Positions 12,129-23,600 of a DNA stretch of 64,000 nt are shown piece by piece. Both the position numbers and the translations under genes were made by a program. This DNA is from Mactromeris polynyma. Taxonomy: Eukaryota > Mollusca > Bivalvia > Venerida > Mactridae. The notes beneath the pieces were generated by a model that saw only the letters and a list, made by a program, of their open reading frames with translations, was not told the origin of the DNA and ran no database searches. Every line of letters starts with the position of its first letter. The stretch's first letter is position 1. The stretch covers positions 31,112,905 to 31,176,904 of the forward strand of contig JASFXZ010000005.1 in NCBI GenBank assembly GCA_032209605.1, in the 5' to 3' direction.

Positions 12129-12254
12129 TGCAAATATAAAATATCAACTGTGCTTGTACACTCGAAACCATTTATCTCGACATCGGTACTTTCGACATTT
12201 CGGTTTCACTGTATGGAAACTCCACCAAACCACGATGTCTTCAAGATGGCGGAC
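12129..12254 (+). repeat. Left arm of an inverted repeat pair (partner 15,791-15,915)
   Basis: The sequence ataaaatatcaac...tcgaaacc...tctcgacatcgg...cactgtatggaaa...caaacc-cgatg matches the reverse complement of 15,791-15,915 along about 125 bp with scattered changes. Part of it (tcgaaacc...cgacatcgg) resembles the end of the pogo-type MITEs at 13.6 and 34.6 kb. Confidence 0.65.
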
Positions 12255-12654
12255 GTAACATGTTGCTAAGTTAAGTGTCATTTGTTTTGTCAGAACTTTT
12301 TAAATAGGACGTTCTTGACTATACAATTAGTATTTAAGAAAAGAGCTTGAAATTTTGAATCAACGGTTACTGGACGTGTTTTGATCGAACCGTAGCCGAA
12401 CACAATGCTTTGAGGAAATTGCAAAATAAAGCGAGCGACCGAAAGAAAACTGGCGATATTTCCTCCGAAACGAATGCCTAAATCTATGAAAACGGCCCAG
12501 CGCCTCACATATGCCCAATAACTTTAACGCCAACACTCGCTATTATAAATGCTTCGAAGGTTTCAAAGCTGTCGTGGTGTACACCACAGAGCAACATGTA
12601 AATGAACAACTGTACACCGCAGCGCGATACTGTTATGTAAGCCAAATACTTAAA

Positions 12655-12805
12655 CGGAAGAAAGTACAGTCTACTTACCAAATGATGAAATAATATGCTA
12701 TATGTAGTCTAATTAGAATACATAATCGACATGCTCATGTTATGCGTAATCATATTTTACTGTCGTAGGTAGCCTGCATTTCTTACTTAAATGTTCAGCA
12801 TTTCA
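12655..12805 (+). repeat. Inner arm of an inverted repeat pair (partner 15,110-15,250)
   Basis: The strings tacttaccaaatgatga, tgttatgcgtaatca-attttact and ttaaatgttcagcat occur here in order, and in reverse complement at 15,110-15,250. Both this pair and the outer pair (12.13/15.9 kb) are symmetric about roughly 13.95 kb. Confidence 0.65.
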
Positions 12806-13631
12806 GAATCATGCTGTTGGTACTTGTTTTCTGTCGTATTTATAATATCAATTATCCAACAATTTCCGTCGCTCCAAACTATGGCGAGATGCTTACCTTG
12901 TTGTTTGTATTGTTACTTATGAACACACTGTAACTATTATCGAATTTTGTTGATGTGAAAAAACCAGCTCACCGTTTTCCTTATTTCAGAGATCAATTAA
13001 TAGAAAAAGCCCTATGGAAGTAGTTCATTCTAGAAAATCCGGAAAGATGTTGACAAAATTCTAACCTGCAAGAAACCAGTGCCAGAGCATCACAGAAGTT
13101 ATGAATACAATTTTAGTTACTGTCAGTTAAATAATGCAATTAAAAACCGTGTGTTGCTTATATTTATTGTACGGTTTTATGTACAAGTCGTCTCGCAGAT
13201 TGGGTCCATGATCGCAGTAACCCTTTAATTGAACAGTAATTCTGAAGCCAGGAACAGCAAAACATGGTGTATGACTATACAAATGATAAAGTTTTGTCAT
13301 GACGGGTTTTAGCTAATCCGAACATATAATCAGGTGAGCTTTCTCGTCGATCTGTCGTCTGTCAACAATTTTCTTCAAGCACCAAGAACTGTATTTCTAA
13401 AAGGAAAACTTAAAAAGTCACCTCCCCGAAAACAATAGCTCAAACTGATGGTTTATTGAATGCTGCACACTTTGAAGTACTAAGGACACGCATGCTTCCC
13501 TAACGTCTGATGAACACAGATAATTCAGAGCATGGTTAAGGTTAAGCAGGAATTTAAAAATAAAACGTCGATATGTGACATACTCATATTTATTGACGTA
13601 TTATGTATAATTCGACAGAAACACATTTATA

Positions 13632-14313
13632 TACAGTTGAATCCCGTTATGTCGACATCGGTAATATCGACATTCCGGTTTAGTCGACATATTTGTAAAG
13701 TCCCGATTTCTGTCGCTATGTATTGTATATGGAAAATGATTTATATGTCGACATTTCTATGTCGACAATTTCGGCTATGTCGACGTGATTTCTCTGGCCC
13801 AAAGAGTGTTTTCACACCTTAATGTACTTGTTTGTGTCGACATCCTCTCGACATGATTGAAATTGAAAAGGTGTCAATTGACCGTGAAGAGATAAACAAT
13901 TTTATCTCGACCTATTGTTTGTGTCACAATTAATTCGTTCACAGTTTGTAAAACTGATCTTTAATTTAACAGTAGTTTGAAATATGATTGATAAGTGTCG
14001 CAGCGAATATTTACCAGTGAAACTGATAAATTCAGCCACTCGCCGTGTATGATTAAATATTGTTGAAAAAATGGCATTAAACCCGAAAAACAACATAAAA
14101 ATCGAACATACACATATATTATGTCTGTGATATTATTTATTTAAAGTATACCAAATATCACGATTCAATTAGTTTTACAAAACCTGCAGCAAAACACACG
14201 AGTGGTAAGTTTTACACCATAGCAAAAATACGTATATACAAGACAAGTGTGCCAGTACTGGAATCGGATGTGTCGACATTCGGATATGTCGACATATTTT
14301 ATCAGGTCCCTGT
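13632..14313 (+). mobile_element. Pogo-type MITE, copy 1 (right end truncated)
   Basis: It starts TACAGTTGAATCCCGTTATG, with repeated TGTCGACA palindromes in the first and last 200 bp. It is highly similar over its length to the reverse complement of 34,621-35,349, but stops at ...caggtccctgt, about 30 bp short of the terminal repeat seen there. No transposase is encoded. It is probably mobilised by a pogo/Tigger-type enzyme, inferred from CAGTNGAA-CC ends and TA flanks. Confidence 0.75.
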
Positions 14314-14577
14314 TACCTAAAGAACTTTCATAAATCACTATCACAATTAAAATATAACATACATTAGCCATACCTTGGCTTGGAATACAAATAAATTTAA
14401 AAAAACATATGTAGAACAAACATCACAATTAACATCCCAAGGCGGTGTAGTTCTTAAGAAAAAACATCGGTATTATAATATATTATAATCCAGTTATCTT
14501 TTTCTCAACTTCATTATGTTGTCCGGATGGTCAACGTTGCAAACTGCGCAAAGTCTACTGCTTCTCCGGCATATGTG

Positions 14578-14829
14578 ATCTCCCGCCGCGTTGCAGGAGG
14601 GAATTATAGGAATAGCCTTCATTCGTCCATTAAGCCAGTCAGTTTGTCAGTAACATTTCGTGTACGCTCTATACCTCCTAAATCGCTTGGAGGATTTTCA
14701 TTAAAAAAGCCCAAATCTACATCTCATCAAGACTACGTGCAGAACCTATGTCCGAACAGCGACAGCTCAAGGGCAAGGTCACACTGCAAGATCAAACCGA
14801 TAATTCCCTCCCGCTACGCGGCGGGAGAT
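14578..14829. mobile_element. 252-bp hairpin MITE with 30-bp terminal inverted repeats
   Basis: The left end atctcccgccgcgttgcagg... (14,578-14,607) is the reverse complement of the right end (14,800-14,829) with two mismatches in 30 bp. Both ends are GC-rich (tcccgccgcg/cgcggcggga) in an AT-rich background. There is no coding capacity and the superfamily is not determined; no clear target-site duplication was seen. Confidence 0.7.
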
Positions 14830-15323
14830 TCATACTTATTAATTGTTGAAAGATTCCATCAGCGCCTTAGGGAATGAATCCTACTGTTTTACCAATATTT
14901 AATAACAAAACATTACAAACGGGACCATGGAATATGAAATTACTTTAAATGGAGATTACACTTTCTTTTAATTATGTGCTAGGGCCACAGAAACAGCAGA
15001 GGATGGATTTGTTCAAAAGTATGAAAAGGTCAGAAATCTTAAAATAGATAATGGCTACCATATATACACTATTTACGAAAGAACATAGGTGCGCCAAAAG
15101 CAATATTTAGAAATGCTGAACATTTAAGGACGACATTCAGACAACCAGTAAAATGTGATTACGCATAACATGAGAATGTCGATAAGGTATTCTAACTAAC
15201 GTGTGTGTACCTTTTTCTGTCATCATTTGGTAAGTGGACTGTCCCTTCTTCCATTTTGCATTGCGGCGTACATATTTGGCTTGATTTCTGACACCGCGGG
15301 CGAGCGGGCGGGCGTTCGAGTTG

Positions 15324-15620
15324 CGGTGTCCGCTCTCTAAGTCAAAGAGTTTCAATCGATATTTACCAAACTTAGTGAAAATGTTTGTCGGCATAATATC
15401 TCGACCAACTTCGATAACCAGTCACATCGCCCCAGGCACTTCTGAATTATGGCCCTTGAATTATCCAAATTGGCCAAATTAGCATTGTCCGCTCTCTAAG
15501 TCAAAGAGTTTTCATCCGATTTTTACTAAACTTGGTGTAAATGTCAGTGGGCATAATATCTCGGCCAAGTTCGATAATCAGCCATATCGCGCAAGTCGCT
15601 TGGGAGTTATCAGCATTTGA
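15324..15620 (+). repeat. Two-unit tandem repeat, about 160-bp period
   Basis: Each unit begins gtccgctctctaagtcaaag and continues with gggcataatatctcg-ccaa and an atggcccttgaatta/gggagttat-type ending. Similar atggcccttgaa wording also occurs near 8,540. This style of repeat is common in bivalve DNA (general knowledge). There is no coding capacity. Confidence 0.65.
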
Positions 15621-15790
15621 GTTTAGAACATTTCTCTTGTTTTAACTCTGCACTCTGACTTAATATATGACGGGCGTATTTTGTGACAGTTTGCCACTCT
15701 TGTTTTCAAATAAAATTTATAGTCGATGACGTCCTATTTAAAAACATCTGCCCCAAAACAAATGACCCTTACCTTGTCTATATTTCACGT

Positions 15791-15915
15791 CCGACATCTT
15801 GCAATCATCGCGGTTTGGGGGAGTTTTCCATACAGTGAAAACCAGAATGTCGAACAAACCGATGTCGAGACAATTAGTTTCGATTGTATAATCACCGTTG
15901 ATATTTTATACTTTC
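15791..15915 (-). repeat. Right arm of the inverted pair with 12,129-12,254
   Basis: This is the reverse complement of the 12.13-kb arm along about 125 bp, including ccgatgtcgagacaattagt and gttgatattttata. It lies immediately before a diverged piece of pogo-type MITE. Confidence 0.65.
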
Positions 15916-15939
15916 AACATTACATATCCGCCATATTGA

Positions 15940-16190
15940 AAACAGCACGGTTTGTGGACGTACAGTTTCCATACAGTGTTTTTGTCGACTTTGATTTTAA
16001 AGTCCGGATTTCTATCGTTATGTATTGTAAAGGAAAACAATATTTATATGTCGACATTTCTAAGTCGAAGATTTCGGATATGAAGACGTGATTTTACTTT
16101 CCTAAAGAGTGCGTTTGCATTTATATTAACTTGATTGCGTCGATGAGACTGAAATCAGAATGTTGTCAATTGACCATGAAAATTTAAACT
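15940..16190 (+). mobile_element. Diverged fragment of the pogo-type MITE family
   Basis: It shares with 13,680-13,880 the order tccggatttctatcgttatg, atgtcgacatttcta, cgtgattt and gttgtcaattgacc. The ends are missing. It is older than the 13.6 and 34.6 kb copies, judging from its many differences. Confidence 0.55.
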
Positions 16191-16199
16191 GTGATGTTT

Positions 16200-17431
16200 A
16201 GTAAATGGTTAGGGCCTGAATTGGCTACTTGACTCCTGTTATGTTAGTTTATAGTGATAGGTACCTTTGTAACCTTTAGTGGCATTTGACCTGTTTTGTT
16301 GTATATACGATTAAGTCATTCTTATGAGCACCGTTTCTGGTCACATTTCAAGGCGTTTCCGCCCAGCATTTCGTATCTCCGAAGTTTTGTCGTTCCGACG
16401 TCGTAACTCTTCCTCACTTACGTAGTATCACAGTGTAAGTAACTTTTGGGTTTGTTTACAATGATAGTTCTGATATATTGTACTGTATGTCGTTTTTGTT
16501 GATTTAATAAGCAAGCTAGGAGAGCTGTTAAAATGGATCGATTGCTGGCGAACAATTATTTCGTTCCCACGTGTTTTCGTACCAAATGTTTCGCACTTAA
16601 TGTTAAATGATAAGAAAGATTAATGCGGTTTCGCTTTATGTAAATACTTTTGAGAAGATTGTTTCATGTGAAAGAAATTGTATTTTATGAATATGGTTTG
16701 TCAGGGTCGATTGTAACCTGTATTTTGCTAAACTTTTATCTTGGATAATTTCCATGTAACTGTATTATGGTTATTGTCTAATTTCAGTATTTTACCACAT
16801 GTCAACAGATGGCAAATCACATCATGTTCAAGTCATCTCGTACAATAAATGAAGAAACATTTAAACTTGACTTTGGTTATGCTCTTCTGACACCAGTCAG
16901 AATATAAACACTTTTGTCTCGACTCATTGTCTGTTTCCAAATCTATCTAAAATATGTCCTTTTTGTCGTTTCTGTACCGGCTATTTGGGCCAAACTACAT
17001 GCTCACATTGATTGGATTCGACACACGTTTTGTTCGTGTTGACTTATTTTTCTGTATTTTATGTTGATTTTGGACCATTAGAGTTCTTAACTTTACTTTG
17101 ACGACTGTTGGTAGCTTGCAAGCGTATGGTCGTGCTTTTGTGCGTGATAAAGACATATTGGCGTGTATATGAAAGTTTCAGGATAGCAGACTGATACTAA
17201 ACTGACTATATTAAGACAATTTGGCTAAATGACATAGATATGATGTTAGTATCGAATCGGCGAAAATGTCGACACTGTAAATAATGAATGGCATTTAATG
17301 TATATGCATATAAGGTGGTTTCGTTTGCCAGTACTCCAGAAATATTATGTTTTGCACATTCAGATTTGTCAAAGCTTTTTATTACGTCACTACAATGCAT
17401 AACAATATTATATATAATTATCTATCCGCAG
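16200..17431. other. Gene-free intronic stretch
   Basis: No coding motif or repeat pair was recognised between the MITE fragment and the next IFI44-like exon. Confidence 0.45.
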
Positions 17432-17564
17432 GTATGCAGATCAAAATCGGAAATCGAAGGTGAAGCACACTGCGTTGTGTATGTTGTTGATGCTATAGAA
17501 ATGCATGCTTATAATATTCTAGAGTATTTCAAGGTCCTGCTAGACACAATTCAACCGAATAAAG
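17432..17564 (+). CDS. IFI44-like GTPase, HCVVYVVDA exon
   Basis: This 133-bp exon encodes VCRSKSEIEGEAHCVVYVVD and continues to NILEYFKVLLDTIQPNK. The HCVVYVVDA strand is a hallmark of the IFI44/IFI44L GTPase domain (family form IHCVAYVLDA), lying between the G3 and G4 motifs. The acceptor is ccgcag (17,426-17,431), the donor GTGCGT (17,565); it enters in phase 0 and leaves in phase 1. Vertebrate relatives, as I recall them, split at the same point before GI-x-VALLTK. Joining it to the exon at 19,371 gives the uninterrupted NKGIQRVVILTKAD. Confidence 0.85.
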
Positions 17565-17569
17565 GTGCG

Positions 17570-19365
17570 TACTGATCATCAGTGGAAATCGAAAATGTCA
17601 GATTTGTTTTGAACGTAGTATTAAGCATTTTAAAGCATTTCTTATTCCTAAAAATCCCATGAAACAAATAGCTCAGTTCAGTCCATTTATTTTAGACCAA
17701 AGCATTAAAAGTATAATGTGTGTCAAAATCCTGCAAGAGAAATTACGCCACCAAACCTCTATCCGTCTCGTTCAATCAATATACTGGTGTAAATATCTAA
17801 CCGATATGATTAGTTGTCATTTTAGTTCCAATTAACTGGATTGAAGTGTTTTGTATGCCACATTTTCTCTCCTGTATACTTCACTTAAAATATGAAATAC
17901 CTTAGGAGGGATAGCTCGTTTCTCGGCACTAGTTGTGGTTTAGGCATTGAACTTACATGCACAGTTGTTATCCCAATTTCACAAAATTAATTGATTAACA
18001 TGTCATATACTGCTAGTGCTAGTAAACCATTCCAAAAATAGTCATACCAATATAACGTAAAACATGACTCTTGACCTTTACACCGGTTTTTTCGAACAAA
18101 CGCAGATAACAATGGAGGCGAGTTGCTGGCTTTATTGAACGGGAAGTTAAAAATACTGATTTAATAACAAATCTTGTTTAAAGTTAATTTGCAGAATTGA
18201 TTTAATGTTTAAGATATATTGTTTGCATGTACATTTTCGAAGTTTTTACGCAAAATGCATTGGTTGAGAATTTTACTCATTGGTAATCAGGACAACCAGT
18301 ATATTTAATATGTAGGACCAAAATGTTTACAAAAAACATGTGTGTATATCAATATTAATATGTTGTATTTATGTTGTATACGGTCTTAGAAGAATGATAT
18401 TATGCGAGTATGGATAAATAATTAATTCGCATTGGTCAGTCTGGCCTTGATACTAGCATGCGGAAAGTCGAATATTAAATGAATAATTCCTGCAAAACAT
18501 CGCCTTTTAGATCGTCTAACAATGCTTTACATATTGTCTTTCCATCTACCGAATTCATCACTACTACATCTTTTCTGACCGTTGCTGTCTTTACGGTTGT
18601 TCTAACTCTGTGAGGCACACTACTGCATAGAGACATCAATTTCCTACTCAAATCCAATCATTGTTACATCTAGACAGCACAACATAATATGAGACGAGTA
18701 GCATTACCGCTGACAATTTATAAACGTTTATGCTCACTTGAGAAAAAGCTCAGAGTGCGATATTGAGTTCACACACTGACCGTCGTCCTCCGCAGTTATG
18801 TTAAACTTTGTCCCCACTTAAATCCCACGGCCGACTTCGACCTAATCGCAGATATAATCAGTATGCGGTTCACTTTCAAGTGTTCAAAAACTCCTTTCCA
18901 CGCAGAATTATCGTTACCATGTAAACGGAGAGTAAACAAATTAAAACAGCTGGTCAAAAGCTAATGGCCCAAGTGTGATATAACTTCACACAAATATACA
19001 CTTGTCCTCTCTGTATGCATAACATAAACAATATTCTGTCCCAATTGTGAAATAATGTCAACGCAAATGTTCCCTTCGTGACTCTACTAAAAGTGTGTGA
19101 TTCATTAAAACATGGCTGCCGGGGGCGTGTCTCTCTCCTGACATTATAATAATACTGCTTTCGATTGTTTGCTAAAATTGTGAGAATCTTCATTTCAATA
19201 ATGTATTGAACTGTGACACAGGATCATACCACTAGATTATTTAGGCGTCCAGGTGAACGATTCATGGTAATTACTTTATCTTTAACACTGCTTACAACTA
19301 TCATTCATGTTTTGAATCTGTCGATATGAAATATTGTGTAATAATACAAATATCCTCATCCCATT
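17570..19365. other. Intron of the IFI44-like gene
   Basis: It separates the HCVVYVVDA and TKAD exons. A 60-codon open frame on the minus strand near 18,475-18,657 was noted, but it has no recognisable motif. Nothing else stands out. Confidence 0.6.
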
Positions 19366-19370
19366 AACAG

Positions 19371-19669
19371 GTATTCAACGCGTGGTGATACTGACCAAAG
19401 CCGACTTGCTTTGTAACACGATTTGTGACGATGCTTTAAACATGTTTAGAAGCTCGAAATTAGAAAAAGCTGTGAAAATGGTAAGCGAAGTGTTTGCTAT
19501 TGGCATGGCCTCTATCCATCCTGTCATCAACTACAAAGACGACAGAAATCTTTCTACAGACAAAAACATTCCTATTCTACTAGCTTTACGTCAGATCCTG
19601 CAGTATGCCTGCGACAGAGTTGAAAATGACGGAAACGATATGGAAAGCGAAAGCGATGAGGATGACTAG
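19371..19669 (+). CDS. IFI44-like GTPase, terminal exon with G4 motif
   Basis: After a ccattaacag acceptor, the completed first codon gives GIQRVVILTKADLLCNTICDD. TKAD is the G4 (N/TKxD) guanine-specificity motif, equivalent to LLTKVD of IFI44. It is followed by FRSSKLEKAVKMVSEVFAIG, HPVINYKDDRNLSTDK and ILLALRQILQYACDRVEN, which follow the family order (MYRS-K, GIP-xxI-PVKNY, D-ILILSALRQML-AxD). The protein ends in a strongly acidic tail (ESESDEDD) at TAG 19,667-19,669. The summed exons 3467-3646, 17432-17564 and 19371-19669 leave out the G3 segment. The product is presumably a cytoplasmic GTP-binding protein linked to antiviral or innate responses (family knowledge). Confidence 0.87.
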
Positions 19670-19977
19670 AAATTGTGCATTATCAAAATATTGCTTTCCA
19701 GACATTCTAATGCTAACGTGTTTTTAATATCATTAATTGAATCACTGTTGCTGAATTTCTACGAGTACTCGAAACTTTTACCATTTCATATCAGACTGAG
19801 TAGAACACATGTATGTTTAAAACGACTCGGAAAGCGAAGGCGAGTGAGTAGAAATTGTACATTGTCAAACTGTTCCTTACCAGTAATTCCAATACTAACG
19901 TGTGTTTCATCAGATGAAGTGAATTACATTAGCTGAATTTTTGCGGGTACTAGGAACTTTAACAATTATATCAGACT
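19641..19977 (+). repeat. Tandem duplication of the IFI44-like 3' end
   Basis: Unit 1 (19,641-19,797) covers the last nine codons, the stop and the proximal 3' flank. Unit 2 (19,828-19,977) repeats it: ggaaagcgaaggcgagtgag, TAG, aaattgtacattgtc, ctaacgtgt, gctgaattt, cgggtact and tatcagact. The copies differ at many sites and by small indels, so the duplication is old. Unit 2 is outside the reading frame. Confidence 0.8.
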
Positions 19978-19981
19978 ATAT

Positions 19982-22090
19982 AATTGACCTTTCTGCAGAT
20001 ATTGATTGACAGCTCGCGTTAGCCAATCGCGTTGCAGTATTCGCGCACACCTCCGGCATTGTTTTATCGACGCCATTTTGTTAGACAAGCGCTACAGTTG
20101 TCAACAAATTTGTCTAAGAAAGATAGTTTTCGGGAAAGCAAATTACAGGGTGTTTATTATTGATCTAAGACAATGGTGAAAATGTGTAGCTTCGGGCTGT
20201 GTGATAGTGACAATAGATGTCCAGACTGATAGGTGGCGTGAAATTCTTACCTTTTCCAAATCCTAAGACAAATTTGAAAAATGCATACGGTGGACAGCAT
20301 CACGAGTAAAATCCGTCTAAAATTAACGCAAACAGATATGCCCCATTGATAAAAAGATAACTTTTGTTTGGTATTTGTTACTTTTACCTTTAAGTATCAG
20401 TTTGACTGGGAGGGGACAAACATTACAAGTTAATGAAAAATCTGGACCCTAAAACATGAAGAAACACAAATTTACAATTTTAAATGTTTTTATTGCACAT
20501 AATCAGTTGCAATTTATATATGTGAAAATATATCAAATCAACTAAATTATATCTGCATGTCGAGGGAACATAATATTATTTTTCCAAACTAAAATAATTG
20601 TCTTATATAAGTCAGCATTTAAGCAAGTTAATTTGGACTTGTGTTTGCTTAGGACGGACATTACTTTATAAATTTGTAATAAGGCTGAGTTTGTATAACT
20701 AAAATGACCAGAATCAATTATAAAATCAATAAATATTGCGATTAAAAACATGAAACTGAAACATGTATTGCTATAAACATATATACATGGAGAAAAATAT
20801 CTTAATTTTGGTAATAATTTATATTGATGAAAAATTTAAATACATATGATATACCGGTATTGGTTACTCACTGTCAAGTATTTCTTTCGAAAGTAATTTA
20901 TGTGTCAGAAAAGTTCTTATTTCTTCATAACATGTATATCAATTGCATTGGGGGTTTCGATTAATATTCGTATAGAAATTAGTAATATATCTGGTTTAAA
21001 ATCCTAAATACCACACCTACGAGTATGTTTATTTTGATAAATAACTAGACCTATTTTCTAACATTCAACACAAGTCTGATCATTTATTTTTTATAAATGG
21101 TCATTTAGTTAAAGGCTATAAAAATAATTTACATTTCTCAACGTTGCTGTATATATGTGTCGGATGGTGACAGCAAAAACTGATTGGATGCATATTGGAA
21201 TCCTACTGGGCCAGACTGTTAAATGCTGATTACGGGGCTTGATAAGATTTACATCTAGATAGTGCACACATGCGACATTATTGTCTATTGCATAACATTA
21301 TATAATCTGTCCAACCTATGTAAATGCCTTGTGTCTGCCTCTGTTTCTATTTTATCATCGTATCTTTACAGTATGATTTCTGGAATTTGTAGAAATATAC
21401 TTTGCAGGATTTGAAGATTTGAGAAATAATCCTGATCGATATTCTAATGTCCATCCCTTTTTGTGTAATGTCCATCTCCACACAAAATAAAGGTCGTTTA
21501 TGTACACAAACATATCTATACCTAAACTCGATGACTAAAATGACTTTCATTCACTAAATAACATTATACATAAGGGGACGGACATTACATATAACGTTTC
21601 ATGTTGTTTTTTTGGTAATACTTCCCATGTAAACCCGCAATAAACTGCAAACATGGAGTTACATGGATTAATAATGATCACATGTAAAAGTATTGCATAA
21701 TAATTGGTTCGAAATTTATCAGATATAAAGGACATTCTAATATAAAATGAAATTTGTCTTCTAAAACATAACATAATTGACATTTTCTTTCTGATCGTGG
21801 TATAGCATTCAAGGTTAATTCCATCGTCCCGTTTCAATTTCCAGTCTATGGCTTGATACTCTTAATCTAGTCAAAGCAAATCTCTATTAAGTAATATTTA
21901 TTTTGTCAAGATATGGTTTAATGGCGAAATATCATATAATGAGGAGAAATCCGATAGAATACTATCTACATCAGCCCGTTATAGTTCTTTGTTCGACGCC
22001 ATATTGGACACGGCTTGTCTAACGTGGTTACAGCGAGAATCTGTTACTAAGGGGGGCGTGGCTACGAAGCGTCTGCAGAAAGGTCAATTG
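19982..22090 (+). mobile_element. Decayed THAP/P-like DNA transposon
   Basis: The ends aattgacctttctgcaga (19,982-19,999) and tctgcagaaaggtcaatt (22,072-22,089) are exact inverted repeats of 18 bp. The shared gttagacaagc/acggcttgtctaac and acgccatt/aatggcgt wording further inside (near 20,078-20,095 and 21,998-22,022) extends the symmetry. Just inside the left end is a THAP-domain relic. Inside the rest, no further transposase motif was recognised. The element lies immediately after the duplicated IFI44-like 3' end. Confidence 0.55.
20173..20345 (+). pseudogene. THAP zinc-finger domain relic
   Basis: The frame opens MVKMCSFGLCDSD, the MxKxCxxxxC start of a THAP (C2CH) DNA-binding domain. After frame changes it continues GVKFLPFPNPKTNLKNA, like the GVxFxPFPKPKTNL segment known from invertebrate THAP proteins. 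Two stops and at least one frameshift interrupt it. THAP domains are the N-terminal module of P-element transposases, which fits the flanking inverted repeats. Confidence 0.6.
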
Positions 22091-22094
22091 CTTA

Positions 22095-23335
22095 TGTTTT
22101 TGTTTGTGCAATAAACGTGTATACGAAGTTCTATATGTACGTGAAGAATGTTTGAGTTATTAATCAAAATATGATTTCGTTTTTGAAAAAAATAATTGCA
22201 TACTATCTTCCATTGTTTGTATTTCTGCATATTCTGATCCATTGTAATTATATTCGACATGGTTTAACCCCGGGGATAAGTCGCAACTTAAAGTGCGGCC
22301 ATAACCGACAGCCAAAGTTTGTACTGATGTCATGAGACATGAATTGTCTTCTTTGGTGTATTTGCGTCAAAAATTGGAAAATTAATCATTTAAATTGATG
22401 CAAACTACAAAGGCAGACAGTAAGCTACTCTCTAATTAGCAAATGTGCGATGATCCTGGGAAATGAACAGGCAGATTAAGGTAAGACCACTCTAATACTT
22501 ATCATCAAGAAACTAAACTGTTTTCATGAGTTTCTTGATCACACGAGACAACAACATGCAAAATATTACAATGTTTTTACGTGCCGTTTTAAAGATTTTC
22601 AAGTTAAAAGATTAAACCGACTTGCTTTGAGAGGTCACAAATTCCACTAATTTTTTTCATGCATAACATTTGTTTTTAGTTCAAAATAAGCCTATTTTAT
22701 CATTTGTTTGTGTTTTTCTAAAAAAGAAATTGCTAGTGATATAATTAGGAAAAATAATCGAAAATAATATGCTCTATAAAAGTATAGGTGGTACTTCATA
22801 TGCATACACCCTCCTGTGAATGACATTAAGAAATACCAATTTTCAAGGTAGCATAATCATACATAATAACGTGAGTACTCTTAATATAATGGACATAAAA
22901 ATCATCCTCAACACTCTGTAACAAAATGAAAAACTTTCACCGTCCAGTTTTGCTTTGATAACATCTTGTAATATGCATGTATTAAATTTACCATGTAGAA
23001 TTATCAAACTTTGGAAACAAATGGTATTTTGTTAGAATAAGTATTAATAAGCTATTCACTAAGAGCACGATATCATCGTGCAGTAGATTTACATGTACGT
23101 TTATCGCTACACACTCACATTATATGGAACAAAGTTGATATTGCTACTTGAACGTAAGGGGTCCAAATTTTAGCGACGACCCTATAGCCATCATTAAACA
23201 AATTTGATTTAACGACAAAACAATTGGACGATAACAAAATAAAAAACACAAAAAAACAGACAGAAACGACAAGCTACTAGTAATTGACAAGCACTGAGTA
23301 AGGGATAAAAAATTCATATTGTTCATAAAAATAGG
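22095..23335. other. Gene-free, nothing recognised
   Basis: AT-rich with short random open frames only; no repeat pair or domain motif was identified. Confidence 0.45.
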
Positions 23336-23339
23336 AGAC

Positions 23340-23425
23340 TGGAATGTGTCTTGAACTCACAACCTATCTATTGATCGTAGTTACTAGACGGAAGCGCTAC
23401 CAATTGAGATATTACTACTGTCTAG
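23340..23425 (-). repeat. tRNA-like SINE head or tRNA pseudogene
   Basis: On the minus strand: ATATCTCAATTGGTAGCGC (A-box/D-arm like), then TTCCGTCTAG in the anticodon-arm position, and GGTTGTGAGTTCAAGAC (T-arm/B-box like). Extra bases separate the arms, so it is not a normal tRNA. Confidence 0.55.
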
Positions 23426-23499
23426 TTTGAGCGATATTTCATCAACATGTATACCTACGATTGAAAAGTTACGAACACATTTCACGTGAGTGACAAACA

Positions 23500-23600
23500 T
23501 GGGGTAATCGTCAAAAATAATCATAATGATTAATACTCGATTAATATTTCCCAAAATGGGCTGTAATCATGATTATTTTATGATTGTTTAAGATTAGTTT
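23500..23600. repeat. AT-rich inverted repeat (aatcatgatt family)
   Basis: Segments such as aataatcataatgatta and aatcatgattattttatgatt pair with each other. Related wording (gtaatcgattac) recurs at 38.39-38.53 kb, so this looks like a small dispersed MITE-type repeat. Confidence 0.4.

Noticed and set aside
13532..13822. Open frame repeated at 35,159-35,344
   Set aside because: It arises from the MITE sequence itself (TGTCGACA repeats read as TSVISTFR); both copies share it because of common descent, and it lacks transposase motifs.
18475..18657. 60-codon minus-strand frame ending LLDDLKGDVLQELFI
   Set aside because: Coding-like composition but no ATG, no splice support and no recognised family; it lies in an intron of the GTPase gene.
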